From assembly GCA_903995115.1 (NCBI GenBank), contig LR877164.1, positions 434,001 through 498,000 of the forward strand: 64,000 bases of DNA, in the 5' to 3' direction. The stretch is from Angomonas deanei (lineage: Eukaryota; Euglenozoa; Kinetoplastea; Trypanosomatida; Trypanosomatidae). The notes beneath the pieces were generated by a model. That model was not told the origin of the DNA and made no database searches. It saw only the letters and a list, made by a program, of their open reading frames with translations. A program made the position numbers and the translations under genes. How positions within the stretch are numbered: the stretch's first letter is position 1; each line of letters begins with the position of its first letter. Below are positions 35,752-45,628 of the stretch, piece by piece.

Positions 35752-38700
35752 ATGTCGTACCAAGATCCCACTCAGATGAACCCAAGTGGGAAAAAGAAAA
35801 TTGTGCGCCGAACGAAAACCGATGACAGCGCCGGCGACCCAACACCTAGTAGTGCCGGTCCCATCCCTACCCAAATCGTGAACGGTGTAGACGAAAGTAA
35901 CGCGCTCGTGAGCCGTTTGAAACAACTAGAGAGCGAGAGCAGCACGCTGGCACGTACACTGACCAAAGTATGCGATGAGAACGCTCGTCTGAGCAAGGAG
36001 AACTTAGTCATGCAAGAGAAGATCACCACGCTTGCCTCCACCCCCTTTGCGGGTACCTCAGTGTTGCATTCGCTGTTCGAACCAGAGAAGACGGGCTGGT
36101 TTGGCGGGTCAAAGTCGGCGGCGAAGGACCAGGTACAAAAACTTTGCGAGGCACTGCAGAATGAGTTCCTCGAGTACAAGACGACGCACACCGCTTCGGA
36201 GGAAGAGGTTCTGGCGTTAGTGACCGCGGTGCAAGACACCACCATGAACAACCAAGAGATGAGCAAAATTATTCAGTCCCTTCAAGATCGACTGAGCAAT
36301 GGGCCGGAGACGATCCAGGTGCGCATCCTCCCAGTGGAAGATGTCAAATCTCAAGTAGCGATTGACGAAATTAAGTCTCAACTATTCCGAGAACAGAGTA
36401 AGTTTTCAGAGTTGAACGACAAACTCATTGAGACGAGCCATCAGCTACAGGCAAAGTGCGCTGAAACAATCCAGTTGCAAAATGAGATTAAGACACTGCG
36501 TGATCAGGTTAGTAGCAATACCAGCTCGTACACACCGCTGAAGACGGCAAATGTGGAGAACGATCGACTGCAGTCCGATATGACGAGTTTGCGCGAGGCG
36601 CTTTCAACACAAGAAAAACTGAACGCCATGAAGACGGAGGAGTGCAATGCCCTGACGAAGCGTTTGGAGTCGATTAAAAGTGCGCACGATGAAGAAATTG
36701 AAAAAATGAGACACGAGCTGCGCAATAACTCGACTAGTGCAGCAGACTGCACCACGTGCGCCAGAAACAAGGAAGACATGGCCAAGCTAGAGAAGGAGCT
36801 CGCCCAGAGCAGGAGCGAAGTTCAGTCTTTGAGAAGTCAGTTGCTCGACACGACGACAAAATCAGAGAAGAATTACGCGGCACTCGAGGCGAAACTGGTG
36901 GAGTGTCAGAAGGATTTATCCATGAAGGAGTCCGCCGCTTCTCGGGCGGTGTCTTCGGATGACTTTAGACGTATCGGACTGGAGAAGGCGACATTAGAGC
37001 ACGAGGTAGCGCTGTGTAAGGATCGTATTAAATATCTAGAGGAGATGAACGCCAAACACAGGGCGGGCGAAAGCGCTGTCGGAGAGGACTTGGACACTAC
37101 GCAGATCCTTCAAACGCTGAGTAAAAACAAGGAAAAGATTACAAAGTTGGAATTTGAGCTACAACAGGCGCAACTGCAACTGAAGCAGGCCCAGGCCTAC
37201 GCCGTGTCTCGCGACGAAGACGCAAAACGACTGGAGCGGACGACCGTCGAGGATAAGCAACGTGTGGCGTTTCTTCTCAAAAAGTGCGCCGCGGCCACCG
37301 CCGACTCGCGTGCGGCGATCGCGGGGAAAGATGCCGCGGTCGAGCAGCTTGAGCAGCAAAAGTCCGACAACAAGAAACTGACCCGTCAGCTGGAGGAGCT
37401 TGCGGACCTGCGGGTGAAGGTAGACCAGCTGTCCAAAGAAAAACGACAACTAGAGGAGCGCATCTCCAGTGCAGAGGAGTTGGAAGAGAAGTTAGTAAAG
37501 GCGAAGGAGACGATTGCTTATATGGAGCTCGCCCAAAGTAAAACCATCAACATGAGCCAGTATGCCGAATTACAGGCGTCGAGAGACAAGCTGGAGAACT
37601 CGGTCGCCCCGTTGAAGAAGCAACTGGATGAGGCGAATAAGGAGATTACAAGGCTAAAGTCTATTACCGAAGCGCAGCACACGGTATCCATGACCCAAAA
37701 AAATAGCGTACAAGGGTGGCAAGACAAGGTGGACCAGCTATCGGAGAGCGAGAGCAAACTCAGAGAGCAAAACACCACATTGGTCGCCGAGAATGAGCGG
37801 CTGAAAAAGTTAAACGAGTCGTTAGAAAGTCAAATGTCAGACATGCAGGACGGCATAAAGGAAATGGCGATAAAGATGGAGGAGAACCGCTCCTCCGCAA
37901 AGCTGACCGCGGAGGCTCAGTCGGAGAAGGAGCTGGTGCAGCTCAAGAGTGACCTGGCCCGCGCGAACGCCATTATTAGTAATGTGGAATCGAACCACAG
38001 TCAATTTGTGTCGGAAGCACTGTACAAGTCCGCTGTAGAGGAACGGGACCAGTTAAAGGAGGATAATGCGAGAAAGAGCGCCGAGGCGGAGAAGTTAAAG
38101 TCTGAAATTTTAATATACCGCCAGACGATTGGGGATTTGGAATCCGAAAATGACGAACACGTGAAGCAGATTGAGCAGTTACAAGAAAAGTATCAACAGG
38201 AGCGTAACGTCCTGTCAGAGAAGCTCTCCGCCGAACAGAAGAAATCCGCCGAACTCAAAGAGTCCACCTCAGCCTTGAAGGAGGAGATGGCACAGAAGGA
38301 GGAGGAAATCAAGAAACTGAATGAGACGGTGAAGTCCCTCGATGAACAATGCAATAAACACCGCCGCGCGTTCGAGAATAAGTGCAAGAGCGAGGAGGAG
38401 CTCAAGACGGCATTACAGAAGCTGCAGGAAGACACGGGGAGAACGGTGGAGATGCCAGCCCCCTCCATGTCTCCTTCCGTCTCCCCACCGCTGACGCCAA
38501 CCACCGCGGCAGGTACCTCCCCCGCGCCAAACGACTTCTCCAACAACTCGGATAAGCTGTACCGATTGCAGTGCGATAACGACCGTCTGCGAGGTGAACT
38601 CACCCGCGTACAGCGGAGGGCCAAGCAAGATGCCGAGGATGACGACCGGACGATCGTCGCCCTTCAGGCGCAGATCAGGGGAAAACTGACCGGCGACAAT

Positions 38701-39774
38701 CGGGAGGTATATGACATTGAAGTCAACCGTTCAAAGAATCTACAAAAGCGAATTGAAGAACTCAATGCCGAAATAGCTGATCTGAAGAAGGCAGCGAGCG
38801 CCGTTTCGCCACCGGTTGCTGCTAGTAGTACAGCGACCACCGACACTGCCACGCAAGAGAAACTAAAGCGGCTAAAAGAGGAGAATGAATCTCTGAAGCG
38901 GCACATTGAGGAGTTAGAAGAGCAATTAGGGGAGCAGGACGGAAAAGGAAATGACAACCAAACCCCACGTGACGCAGCAGCGGGAGACGGGGAGAAGCCA
39001 AAGAAAAAGGTGAAAAAGATCAAAAAGAAGAAGACACTCGCGGAGCAGGTAGAAAACGATTCTATTGCCGTCCCCCCAACTCCTCGAAGCCCCCGTAAGG
39101 AGGGAAATGCAGATACTTCCTCCGAAGTCCAAAGCCTTCGTAAAGAAAACGAGGCCTTAAAGAAGGAGAATGCCGAACTGCTAGAGTCCGTTGAGAAGCT
39201 AAACGATGAGCTGGATCAGGTGTACAAGGACCTCGACGGGGCGGAGAACAATCACCAGGAGTACAACAGGCGTATTTCCGTTCTAGAAGATTTCGAGAGG
39301 GAAAAGTCCGATTACCTTTCCCAAACGGCCAGTACCAATGTGTCGTTCAGTAGACAAAACCTACAGGGGGTTGAAATGCAGCTGCGGTGCGCCAAGGACG
39401 AGAATGAACGATTACTGTTAGAGTTACGGGAACTGAAGTCCACCGCGGTAGGGTCGGAGGCGGCCTCTGAGTTGAAACAGCTGCGAAAACAGATTCGACA
39501 GAAAGATGCTGAAATCAGAGCCCTTTCCGACCAGTTGTTACCGGCAAAACAGAAACTCGTGGAGTACATGGCGATGGCGGACCGGCTCGGTTTGTCGTAC
39601 CCCTTCCCAAGCGAGTTGGAAGGGGCAACGGTGATGCGACTGAGATCTTTACAGAAGGGGAATAAAACGACAGCGCCCAGTGAACACTCCTCTCCACCTC
39701 CCCCCAAAACGACCAAGACGAAGTCAAAGAGGACTAGAAAAGTAGAATTCCCCGACGAAGATGATCTTCGTTAA
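35752..39774 (+). CDS. Large coiled-coil protein (1,340 residues)
   Basis: From about residue 45 to 1,290 this protein is almost continuous heptad-rich helix with high E, K, Q and L, broken by short proline/serine linkers near 910-940, 1,025-1,045 and 1,105-1,125. A very basic patch (KKKVKKIKKKK) sits at about 1,085. The C-terminal region contains a more conserved, non-heptad block (LGLSYPFPSELEG) followed by a basic tail KSKRTRKVEF. There is no motor or membrane domain. Such proteins in kinetoplastids are often basal-body, flagellar or Golgi tethers; I cannot choose among these. The long frame has no interruption. Confidence 0.75.
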   Translation: MSYQDPTQMNPSGKKKIVRRTKTDDSAGDPTPSSAGPIPTQIVNGVDESNALVSRLKQLESESSTLARTLTKVCDENARLSKENLVMQEKITTLASTPFAGTSVLHSLFEPEKTGWFGGSKSAAKDQVQKLCEALQNEFLEYKTTHTASEEEVLALVTAVQDTTMNNQEMSKIIQSLQDRLSNGPETIQVRILPVEDVKSQVAIDEIKSQLFREQSKFSELNDKLIETSHQLQAKCAETIQLQNEIKTLRDQVSSNTSSYTPLKTANVENDRLQSDMTSLREALSTQEKLNAMKTEECNALTKRLESIKSAHDEEIEKMRHELRNNSTSAADCTTCARNKEDMAKLEKELAQSRSEVQSLRSQLLDTTTKSEKNYAALEAKLVECQKDLSMKESAASRAVSSDDFRRIGLEKATLEHEVALCKDRIKYLEEMNAKHRAGESAVGEDLDTTQILQTLSKNKEKITKLEFELQQAQLQLKQAQAYAVSRDEDAKRLERTTVEDKQRVAFLLKKCAAATADSRAAIAGKDAAVEQLEQQKSDNKKLTRQLEELADLRVKVDQLSKEKRQLEERISSAEELEEKLVKAKETIAYMELAQSKTINMSQYAELQASRDKLENSVAPLKKQLDEANKEITRLKSITEAQHTVSMTQKNSVQGWQDKVDQLSESESKLREQNTTLVAENERLKKLNESLESQMSDMQDGIKEMAIKMEENRSSAKLTAEAQSEKELVQLKSDLARANAIISNVESNHSQFVSEALYKSAVEERDQLKEDNARKSAEAEKLKSEILIYRQTIGDLESENDEHVKQIEQLQEKYQQERNVLSEKLSAEQKKSAELKESTSALKEEMAQKEEEIKKLNETVKSLDEQCNKHRRAFENKCKSEEELKTALQKLQEDTGRTVEMPAPSMSPSVSPPLTPTTAAGTSPAPNDFSNNSDKLYRLQCDNDRLRGELTRVQRRAKQDAEDDDRTIVALQAQIRGKLTGDNREVYDIEVNRSKNLQKRIEELNAEIADLKKAASAVSPPVAASSTATTDTATQEKLKRLKEENESLKRHIEELEEQLGEQDGKGNDNQTPRDAAAGDGEKPKKKVKKIKKKKTLAEQVENDSIAVPPTPRSPRKEGNADTSSEVQSLRKENEALKKENAELLESVEKLNDELDQVYKDLDGAENNHQEYNRRISVLEDFEREKSDYLSQTASTNVSFSRQNLQGVEMQLRCAKDENERLLLELRELKSTAVGSEAASELKQLRKQIRQKDAEIRALSDQLLPAKQKLVEYMAMADRLGLSYPFPSELEGATVMRLRSLQKGNKTTAPSEHSSPPPPKTTKTKSKRTRKVEFPDEDDLR

Positions 39775-40126
39775 CACCAAGTAATAATAATAAAAATATG
39801 TCCATTTCTCATTGTTCTCCAAATTGAGTTTTAGAATGAATTCAGTATTCATTTGTTTGTATATGATTTCGTAGTCAAATGATGCTATCTAGATATCGTG
39901 CTTTTTTTTTTTTCTCTCTCTCTAAAAATATAACTATTCGAATAGAAGAATAAATACATTCTCACTCTGTTGATCCATTTTTGTTGTGACATGTGTGCTA
40001 TTGGACTTGTTGTCCTTTTATTTTCGGAGAGGAATGAAAAACAAAGCCCTTCAATCTTTCCCTGTCCCCCCCTTTTTTTTTCTAAGTGTTTATTTCCACA
40101 ATAGAAACAAGATAACAAACCGTGAG
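39775..40126 (+). promoter_or_regulatory. Spacer before the MORN-PH gene
   Basis: No gene is visible in these 352 bases. A T run and CT repeat lie at 39902-39922, and a C/T-rich tract at 40060-40083 precedes an AG at 40085-40086. The ATG at 40127 follows. The open frame that continues back to 39986 lies in this leader. Confidence 0.5.
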
Positions 40127-41680
40127 ATGCTTTCCGTAGAGAGTCAGCAAGAGTTTTTATCCAAGTACGCGGATGGAGAGTATGACATCCCATTAAAGGA
40201 AGGACTGCACTATCAGGGGCACGTTGCCAACCGCTTATTTAACGGAGAGGGAACGTTCACGACTTCCGAGATTGTGTTCAAGGGTACTTTTAGAGATGGC
40301 TATCTTCATGGCAAAGGGACTGTTGTGTTTAAAACGCCAGAAGCAAGTAGTTTAGGTGTGAAGGTGTACGAGGGAACGTGGAAGGAGAATAGTATTGTCA
40401 ATGGCACAGCGGTGTTTTACTCGGGTGACACGTACAAGGGGAGTTTTTCTAACGGCAAACCGGTTGGTGAGGGGGAGTTTTTCTTTGCGGACGGACGTGT
40501 CTACACGGGCACCTTCGAGGACGGCAAGCCCAGCGGCCAGGGACGGCTCACGGAGACCAACGGAGACTATTACTGTGGAGAGTTCCTTCACGGCGAGGCC
40601 ACCGGCTACGGCACCGCTATTTATTCAAAAGGGAGTAGACTGTTTACTGGCTTGTTCGAGAAGGGTCAGAAGATTAGGGGAAAGATGGAATTCCCGGGTT
40701 GCAGTCGGTCTTACAACGGCGAGTGGTCTGACGACAAGCCGCAGGGGCGGGGGGAGATGAAATTTGCGAATGGGGACTACTACAAGGGTGACTTCCAGGC
40801 GGGACGGCTACACGGTGTGGGCCTCTTGGTATACAAGGAGCCTCGAGGGCAGCAGTACTATGGACAGTTCTTCGAGGACAAACCCTGCGGTACAGGAGCG
40901 TTCAAGACGGACAAGGGCGTCATTGCTGGTTTTTTTGACGACGGGAAACTCATCCCAGTCGACAATATCGACCAAATAGAAGAGTTGAAGCAAAAAACCA
41001 GGCTGCTTCCTTCCCCGCAACCCGATCCCCCGTTTGTGGATACCTCGACGGACAACTTTTTCAGTACCGGGGGCAGATCCGTCTCCCCGGCAAACCCAAC
41101 TGGCAAGGCTTCCACGGCGCGGTCGGAAAGCGTTGAGGGAGAGTTTGACGAGGATCTCGACCTGAATGAGGAGGATGAAGACGAGGAGGATGAGGATGAG
41201 GTCAGCCCGTTCGATAACAATGCGTCGTTTCCTTTTCGGATGGATTTGGAAAATTTCACCATCCCCAGCGAAGCGGCGTCGGAGGGGTGCAAGGGGTGGA
41301 TGGAAAAGTGCTCTATCGGGAGAAGTAAAATAAAGGGATTGGTGTCGAACTGGAAGAGACGGTACTTTATACTGGCTGGCTACGGCGATAGCGTCTGCTT
41401 AGGATACTACGAAGACGAGCTGTGCCGCAAACCGGTTGGGTTCCTGCGTCTTAACCCTAGTGACACTAGGATTGTAACGCACCCTTCCCCTAAAACACAT
41501 AAGAAGGCGTCCAAACCAGACAGGGAACTATGCATCATTTATACTGAAAAGTCCAAAGAGTATAAGCTACTTTTGAGAACCGCAAACGCAGAGGAACACA
41601 GACGCTGGGTGGCAGCGTTCAAGCAGTTTTTCTCCATTGTGGATGCCCCCACGGACCATTCTTTATTTACAGCTGTATGA
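40127..41680 (+). CDS. MORN-repeat protein with C-terminal PH domain
   Basis: The 517-residue product has about ten MORN repeats in residues 20-290, visible as repeated G-x-G-x-x-x-x-x-x-G-x-x-Y-x-G-x-F units such as YCGEFLHGEATGYGTAIY and YKGDFQAGRLHGVGLLVY. An acidic, serine-rich linker (residues 340-375 contain long E/D runs) follows. A pleckstrin-homology domain occupies about 390-505, with basic strands GWMEKCSIG, NWKRRYFILAG and the final tryptophan in HRRWVAAF. MORN arrays bind membranes or partners and PH domains bind phosphoinositides, so a membrane-linked scaffold is likely. In trypanosomes MORN1 marks the bilobe at the flagellar pocket; this fused form is a different protein. Confidence 0.85.
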   Translation: MLSVESQQEFLSKYADGEYDIPLKEGLHYQGHVANRLFNGEGTFTTSEIVFKGTFRDGYLHGKGTVVFKTPEASSLGVKVYEGTWKENSIVNGTAVFYSGDTYKGSFSNGKPVGEGEFFFADGRVYTGTFEDGKPSGQGRLTETNGDYYCGEFLHGEATGYGTAIYSKGSRLFTGLFEKGQKIRGKMEFPGCSRSYNGEWSDDKPQGRGEMKFANGDYYKGDFQAGRLHGVGLLVYKEPRGQQYYGQFFEDKPCGTGAFKTDKGVIAGFFDDGKLIPVDNIDQIEELKQKTRLLPSPQPDPPFVDTSTDNFFSTGGRSVSPANPTGKASTARSESVEGEFDEDLDLNEEDEDEEDEDEVSPFDNNASFPFRMDLENFTIPSEAASEGCKGWMEKCSIGRSKIKGLVSNWKRRYFILAGYGDSVCLGYYEDELCRKPVGFLRLNPSDTRIVTHPSPKTHKKASKPDRELCIIYTEKSKEYKLLLRTANAEEHRRWVAAFKQFFSIVDAPTDHSLFTAV

Positions 41681-41831
41681 GCCTTTGAAATCGACTCTAG
41701 TCGTCTTTGCGTACATGTACAATGTCAACTCTATTCATTTTTTTTTTTTTTTAGCGCTGCTTGTTTCATGGTACAGTGGTCTGCATATTTATCCACCTCA
41801 TCTTTTACTCTTTATCGTCTCCATTGGTTCT

Positions 41832-41833
41832 AG
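41832..41833 (+). promoter_or_regulatory. Likely splice acceptor AG before the FYVE-kinase gene
   Basis: A CT-rich tract from about 41800 to 41830 ends in AG here, nine bases before ATG 41842. A 14-T run lies further upstream at about 41739-41752. Confidence 0.55.
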
Positions 41834-41841
41834 TAGGCCCG

Positions 41842-43239
41842 ATGAACGCCTTTTTTAACGCTGATCGAACGCTTTTCACCCCGGGGGCGAAATGGAAGGA
41901 AAGTTCAGAATCTAGTGTGTGCCAGGGTTGCCAAACAACGGTGATGAAATTTATGTCTCGCCATCACTGCCGTTGGTGCGGAGGTTTGTTCTGTGATGCC
42001 TGTGCGCCACGAACGCGTGAGTACAACAATGGTGTCTACAGGTGCTGCAGAGAATGCCGTCTGCCTCTCATCTTTCGCATTGTTTATAATCCGCTAACGC
42101 GCAAACACGACTGCAACGCCTGCAATATTATTCTGTCCTTTTTAGACGACCGTGACAAGACAGCACTACTGCAGAGCTGCCAGGTCATGATGACGTACTT
42201 TCCGGTTCCCGACATACCGGTTTGCTACAATGTGTACGACCGGTTTCCGTCCTTCTACTTTGGCGCTAAAATTGGTAGCGGAGGTTATGGGGTTGTCTTC
42301 AAGTGCCGCGATAATCAGCACCCGGAGAGAGGCCGTGTGGCCATTAAGGTGTTCTATAAGAGTGCCGTACTCTCGTTTGTGACGTGGCGACAAGTGCTGT
42401 ACGAAATCGATCTCATGAAGGGGAACGACCATTCCAACATTGTTCAGCTGTATGAGGTGTTCCAGACGGATACCTTCGTGGCGCTTGTGATGGAGGCGGG
42501 CCATGGTGGGAAGATACGGCAAGCACTGCGAGTGATTGAGGAACACAACCTGCCGTTGGAGCCTTTCGTCGCAAATGTGTGTTTACAGGTGGCGAAAGGG
42601 ATGCAGTACTTGTGGAGTCGGCACATTGTCCATGGTGATGTGAAACTCGATAATATTGTCCTGAGTGAGGATTACTCTCGGGTGATTCTGATTGATTTTG
42701 GTATTTCTCGAAAAGTTGAACCATTCGAGAAGAAGAATTACACGATCCGTGGTTCCCTCTACTACATTGCCCCTGAACTACTAGCGGCCCTAAGTGTGGG
42801 GCAAGCAAGCATTTACTGCACCGGAGAGGACTTGTCTGTGGCGGACGTCTTCTCACTGGGTGTCGTTGCGTACCGAATGCTGACGGGAAAGTCCCCATTT
42901 ACGTGTGGTGATGTGCATGGACAGTACGCACATACAAGGACTGGGTTTGATTTCTCAGATCGACTGTGGGGTCATCGAAGTATGCAGGCGAGGGCGTTCA
43001 CCCAGCGACTGATGGCGGTCAATCCTAGCAAACGAGGGGACTGGAGTGGGATCGTGGATTCCAATTTTATCACCCAGAAGACGAGGGCGATGCCTGAGCT
43101 TTTGAAGCTGCGTCAAGAAATTATTGCCGACAACGAGGCGGAGCTGAAGGAGTGGTCCACCATAGAAGACACGGCAGTCTCCCCGCACACAGTTATGTGT
43201 CGACGAACCTTCTTTTCTCCCTTTTCGTTCTTTAAGTGA
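41842..43239 (+). CDS. FYVE-domain protein kinase with HGD catalytic loop
   Basis: The 465-residue product starts at the first in-frame ATG, 41842. A FYVE zinc finger occupies about residues 18-72 and includes the lipid-binding motif MSRHHCRWCGG and four C-x2-C pairs, so binding to PI3P on endosomes is expected. A protein kinase domain spans about 135-430: glycine loop IGSGGYGVVF, lysine in VAIKVF, catalytic loop VHGDVKLDN and DFG at 285-287. The loop has HGD at 264-266 in place of HRD; the aspartate is kept, so catalysis is possible without the regulatory arginine. FYVE-kinase fusions of this form are known from kinetoplastids. Confidence 0.85.
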   Translation: MNAFFNADRTLFTPGAKWKESSESSVCQGCQTTVMKFMSRHHCRWCGGLFCDACAPRTREYNNGVYRCCRECRLPLIFRIVYNPLTRKHDCNACNIILSFLDDRDKTALLQSCQVMMTYFPVPDIPVCYNVYDRFPSFYFGAKIGSGGYGVVFKCRDNQHPERGRVAIKVFYKSAVLSFVTWRQVLYEIDLMKGNDHSNIVQLYEVFQTDTFVALVMEAGHGGKIRQALRVIEEHNLPLEPFVANVCLQVAKGMQYLWSRHIVHGDVKLDNIVLSEDYSRVILIDFGISRKVEPFEKKNYTIRGSLYYIAPELLAALSVGQASIYCTGEDLSVADVFSLGVVAYRMLTGKSPFTCGDVHGQYAHTRTGFDFSDRLWGHRSMQARAFTQRLMAVNPSKRGDWSGIVDSNFITQKTRAMPELLKLRQEIIADNEAELKEWSTIEDTAVSPHTVMCRRTFFSPFSFFK

Positions 43240-43607
43240 ACTCCCGAGCGTTCCCCACACCCTATCCCTTCCGCACCCCACAACGGGCGACTGCCTTAAG
43301 TGCATATTAATATTGCTTTTTCATTTCTGTTCCTCTAGTAACCGTCCCTGTGTTTTAAGGATTATGTCTATCTGTATCAAAAGGATCTCTCATTTATAGC
43401 ATTCGACCCCAGTTCTACTTTCACTCCGTAGCTTGCTGAGAGCGACGACAATTTACAAATAACTTCCCCCCTTTTTTTTTGGCGACAAGATACTACCAGA
43501 ACTGAAGGTACCTATCAATTCAAAAAGACCTTTTCAAAGGAATATATATTTATATTTGTCTTTGCCAATTATACTAGCGCAAAACAATAACAACAACAAA
43601 ACTTACA
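43240..43607 (+). promoter_or_regulatory. Spacer before the J-domain gene
   Basis: No gene is visible in these 368 bases. CT-rich tracts occur near 43313-43340 and 43465-43480. The closest acceptor AG to the ATG at 43608 is at about 43575-43576, following a T-rich stretch. Confidence 0.45.
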
Positions 43608-44813
43608 ATGACAGATCCTGTAGCCATCGCCAAAGAGGTTCTCGCCGCTGACGGTGACCCTTTCGTGACGCTGTCCCTGGCGCCTGATTTGCCGCCCGTC
43701 GAAGAGAATACCCCCCTGGCAGAGAGCCGACGGAGCTACATGCGGATTGCCGCTCTCATCCACCCAGATAAATTGAAGGGGCGGTTCGAAAAGTGTACAG
43801 AGGCGTTCCAATGCCTTGTAAAAGCCTTCGAGTGTTTTGCCGACCCCAAGGCGCGAAAGGCGTTTGTGGCCGCAAAAAACAAAAAACAGAAGGTACAAAA
43901 ACCCAAGAAGGAAAGTGTGAAAAAACCTACTGAAGCAAAGACGGAAAGAAAGCCAAGAAAGAAGAAAGCAGAGGTCAGTGATGATGATGACGATGAGTCA
44001 ACGTCCAGCGAAGAGGAAGATGAGCCAGAGTCCACTGACGAGGACGACGGCAGTGACGAGGAGGATGAAGTGGATCTCCCTTCTACCAAAGAGCCAACGG
44101 TCTCCAACAGCAACACCCCAATTGGTGCCCCACGGGCGGGAGGAATATACAAGCAAACGTTGGTGGGCTGCCCGAACTGTCGGTCCAAGTGGGATCCCGA
44201 CACGAAACCGCATTACTCCTTGTTCATGGGGAAATGGGGACGTAAAGTTCACTGCCAACTGTGCCTGTTCGTGTTTGGCAGCACCACCGCAATCCACAGC
44301 TGCCCCCACTGCCTCTGTCCGTTTGACTACGATGCCTCCATGTACGATACCACCTTTGCCTGTCGCAAGTGTAAGGCGAAAATTGGATTTCCGTATTATC
44401 CGGTGAACCAACACCTCGTGGACCAGGTCAAGTACGACAAGTGGAAGGAGGAGCAGGAGGCACTCCATGCAAAGGAAAGGGAGGAGCGGGCGCGCCAACG
44501 ATCGGGTTATGCGAGTGCGGAGGAGGAGAGGAAAGCGATACTGACTGGGGAGTGCATTATAAATGAGGAATGCCCACTCTGCCACAAACGGGTGGGCAGT
44601 AAGCACCGACAACACGTCGAAAGTTGCCTTGAGAACGGTGGGAGCGCTGCCCCGAAAGAAAAGAAGAAGAGAGCACCACCAAAGTCACCGGCTCCTTCCA
44701 AACGGGCCCCCAAGAAATCGAAAGCGAAGCTGGCTCCAAAGAAGCCGAAAGCGAAACAGGCCCCTAAACCAAGGAAGAGAAAAAGATCATTTTCGGACGA
44801 CGACGACGAGTGA
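43608..44813 (+). CDS. J-domain protein with zinc ribbons and a UBZ4-like finger
   Basis: The 401-residue product has a J domain at residues 38-85 with the HPD tripeptide at 52-54 that stimulates Hsp70 ATPase. A basic then strongly acidic linker follows (residues 90-165, with long D/E runs). Zinc-binding pairs appear at about 185-265 (CPNCRSKW, CQLCLFVFG, CPHCLCPFD, CRKCKAK). At 322-340 is a C-x2-C-x10-H-x3-C finger (C322, C325, H336, C340) that resembles the Rad18-type UBZ4 ubiquitin-binding zinc finger. The C-terminus is rich in K, P and A and ends KRKRSFSDDDDE, a probable nuclear signal. A nuclear chaperone adaptor is a reasonable inference. Confidence 0.75.
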   Translation: MTDPVAIAKEVLAADGDPFVTLSLAPDLPPVEENTPLAESRRSYMRIAALIHPDKLKGRFEKCTEAFQCLVKAFECFADPKARKAFVAAKNKKQKVQKPKKESVKKPTEAKTERKPRKKKAEVSDDDDDESTSSEEEDEPESTDEDDGSDEEDEVDLPSTKEPTVSNSNTPIGAPRAGGIYKQTLVGCPNCRSKWDPDTKPHYSLFMGKWGRKVHCQLCLFVFGSTTAIHSCPHCLCPFDYDASMYDTTFACRKCKAKIGFPYYPVNQHLVDQVKYDKWKEEQEALHAKEREERARQRSGYASAEEERKAILTGECIINEECPLCHKRVGSKHRQHVESCLENGGSAAPKEKKKRAPPKSPAPSKRAPKKSKAKLAPKKPKAKQAPKPRKRKRSFSDDDDE

Positions 44814-45027
44814 TAGATTTTTTTTTTACGATGGTGTGGGGTAGTGTGTTTTCACACCACCTCAATAAACCAGTGAATACGGAACCGGAATCATATCTGT
44901 GTGCTCTTATTTAACAGGCACCTGAAAGATGGCGGTTTGGCGCTCACGAGCATCTTTTTCCCTTTTACCACACTTTTGCATCTATAGTGTAGTCCTTCTC
45001 TAAATATATTTTAAAAAACTATTACAG

Positions 45028-45483
45028 ATGAACCCAAAATATTTCGACATGGCGGCTGAGATTGCAGCCAAGGCAGTGAAGGATAAGGTGGGCGAACCGT
45101 TCGGCTCTACCATCGTCCGCTTCCCTGGGACCGACAAGGAGGAGGTGGTCGCTGTCTCCAGCAACACCATGTTCAAGGATTACGACCCCACCGCGCATGC
45201 GGAGACGGTGTGCATCCGGGAGGCGTGTCAAAAATTGAAGACACTGGATCTGTCGGATTGTGTCATTTATGCCACCGGTGCTCCCTGCCCCATGTGCCAG
45301 GCGGCCATTGTATGGGCTAAAATACCGGTCTGCTACTACAACACAGACTACGACGAGCTGGCGAAGAACGGCTGCTCTAGTGCGCACGTCAAGGAGTCCC
45401 TGTCGGGTAAAAACAAGGTGGTGGAGATGATTCACACTCCAGGCAACCGCGCCTCGGACGAGTTGTGGGTGAAGAAAGCGTAA
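45028..45483 (+). CDS. Guanine deaminase of the cytidine-deaminase fold
   Basis: The 151-residue product has the zinc-dependent deaminase motifs TAHAETVCIREA (H-A-E) and APCPMCQAAIVWAKI (P-C-x2-C), with the spacing and total length of the small bacterial guanine deaminase GuaD type, not of the larger amidohydrolase-type guanine deaminase. It would turn guanine into xanthine plus ammonia in purine salvage, which parasites and bacterivores depend on. The C-terminal W in DELWVKKA is also usual for the group. A tRNA adenosine deaminase relative is the main alternative but the motif context favours guanine deaminase. Confidence 0.75.
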   Translation: MNPKYFDMAAEIAAKAVKDKVGEPFGSTIVRFPGTDKEEVVAVSSNTMFKDYDPTAHAETVCIREACQKLKTLDLSDCVIYATGAPCPMCQAAIVWAKIPVCYYNTDYDELAKNGCSSAHVKESLSGKNKVVEMIHTPGNRASDELWVKKA

Positions 45484-45601
45484 CGAGCCTCACGGATGAT
45501 TCGAATTTTTTGGTTTGTTTTATTATTTTTTTGAAGAACAGGCTTATTTTGGTCCATGATGGTTTGCTTGTTCCTACGTTTTCCATTTCTCTCGTGTTAC
45601 C

Positions 45602-45620
45602 TTTTTTTTTTTTTTTTTAG
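45602..45620 (+). promoter_or_regulatory. Splice acceptor of the calcineurin A gene
   Basis: A T run from 45602 to 45618 is followed directly by AG at 45619-45620. The ATG at 45629 follows eight bases later. This is one of the clearest acceptors in the window. Confidence 0.7.
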
Positions 45621-45628
45621 CGTTAGGA

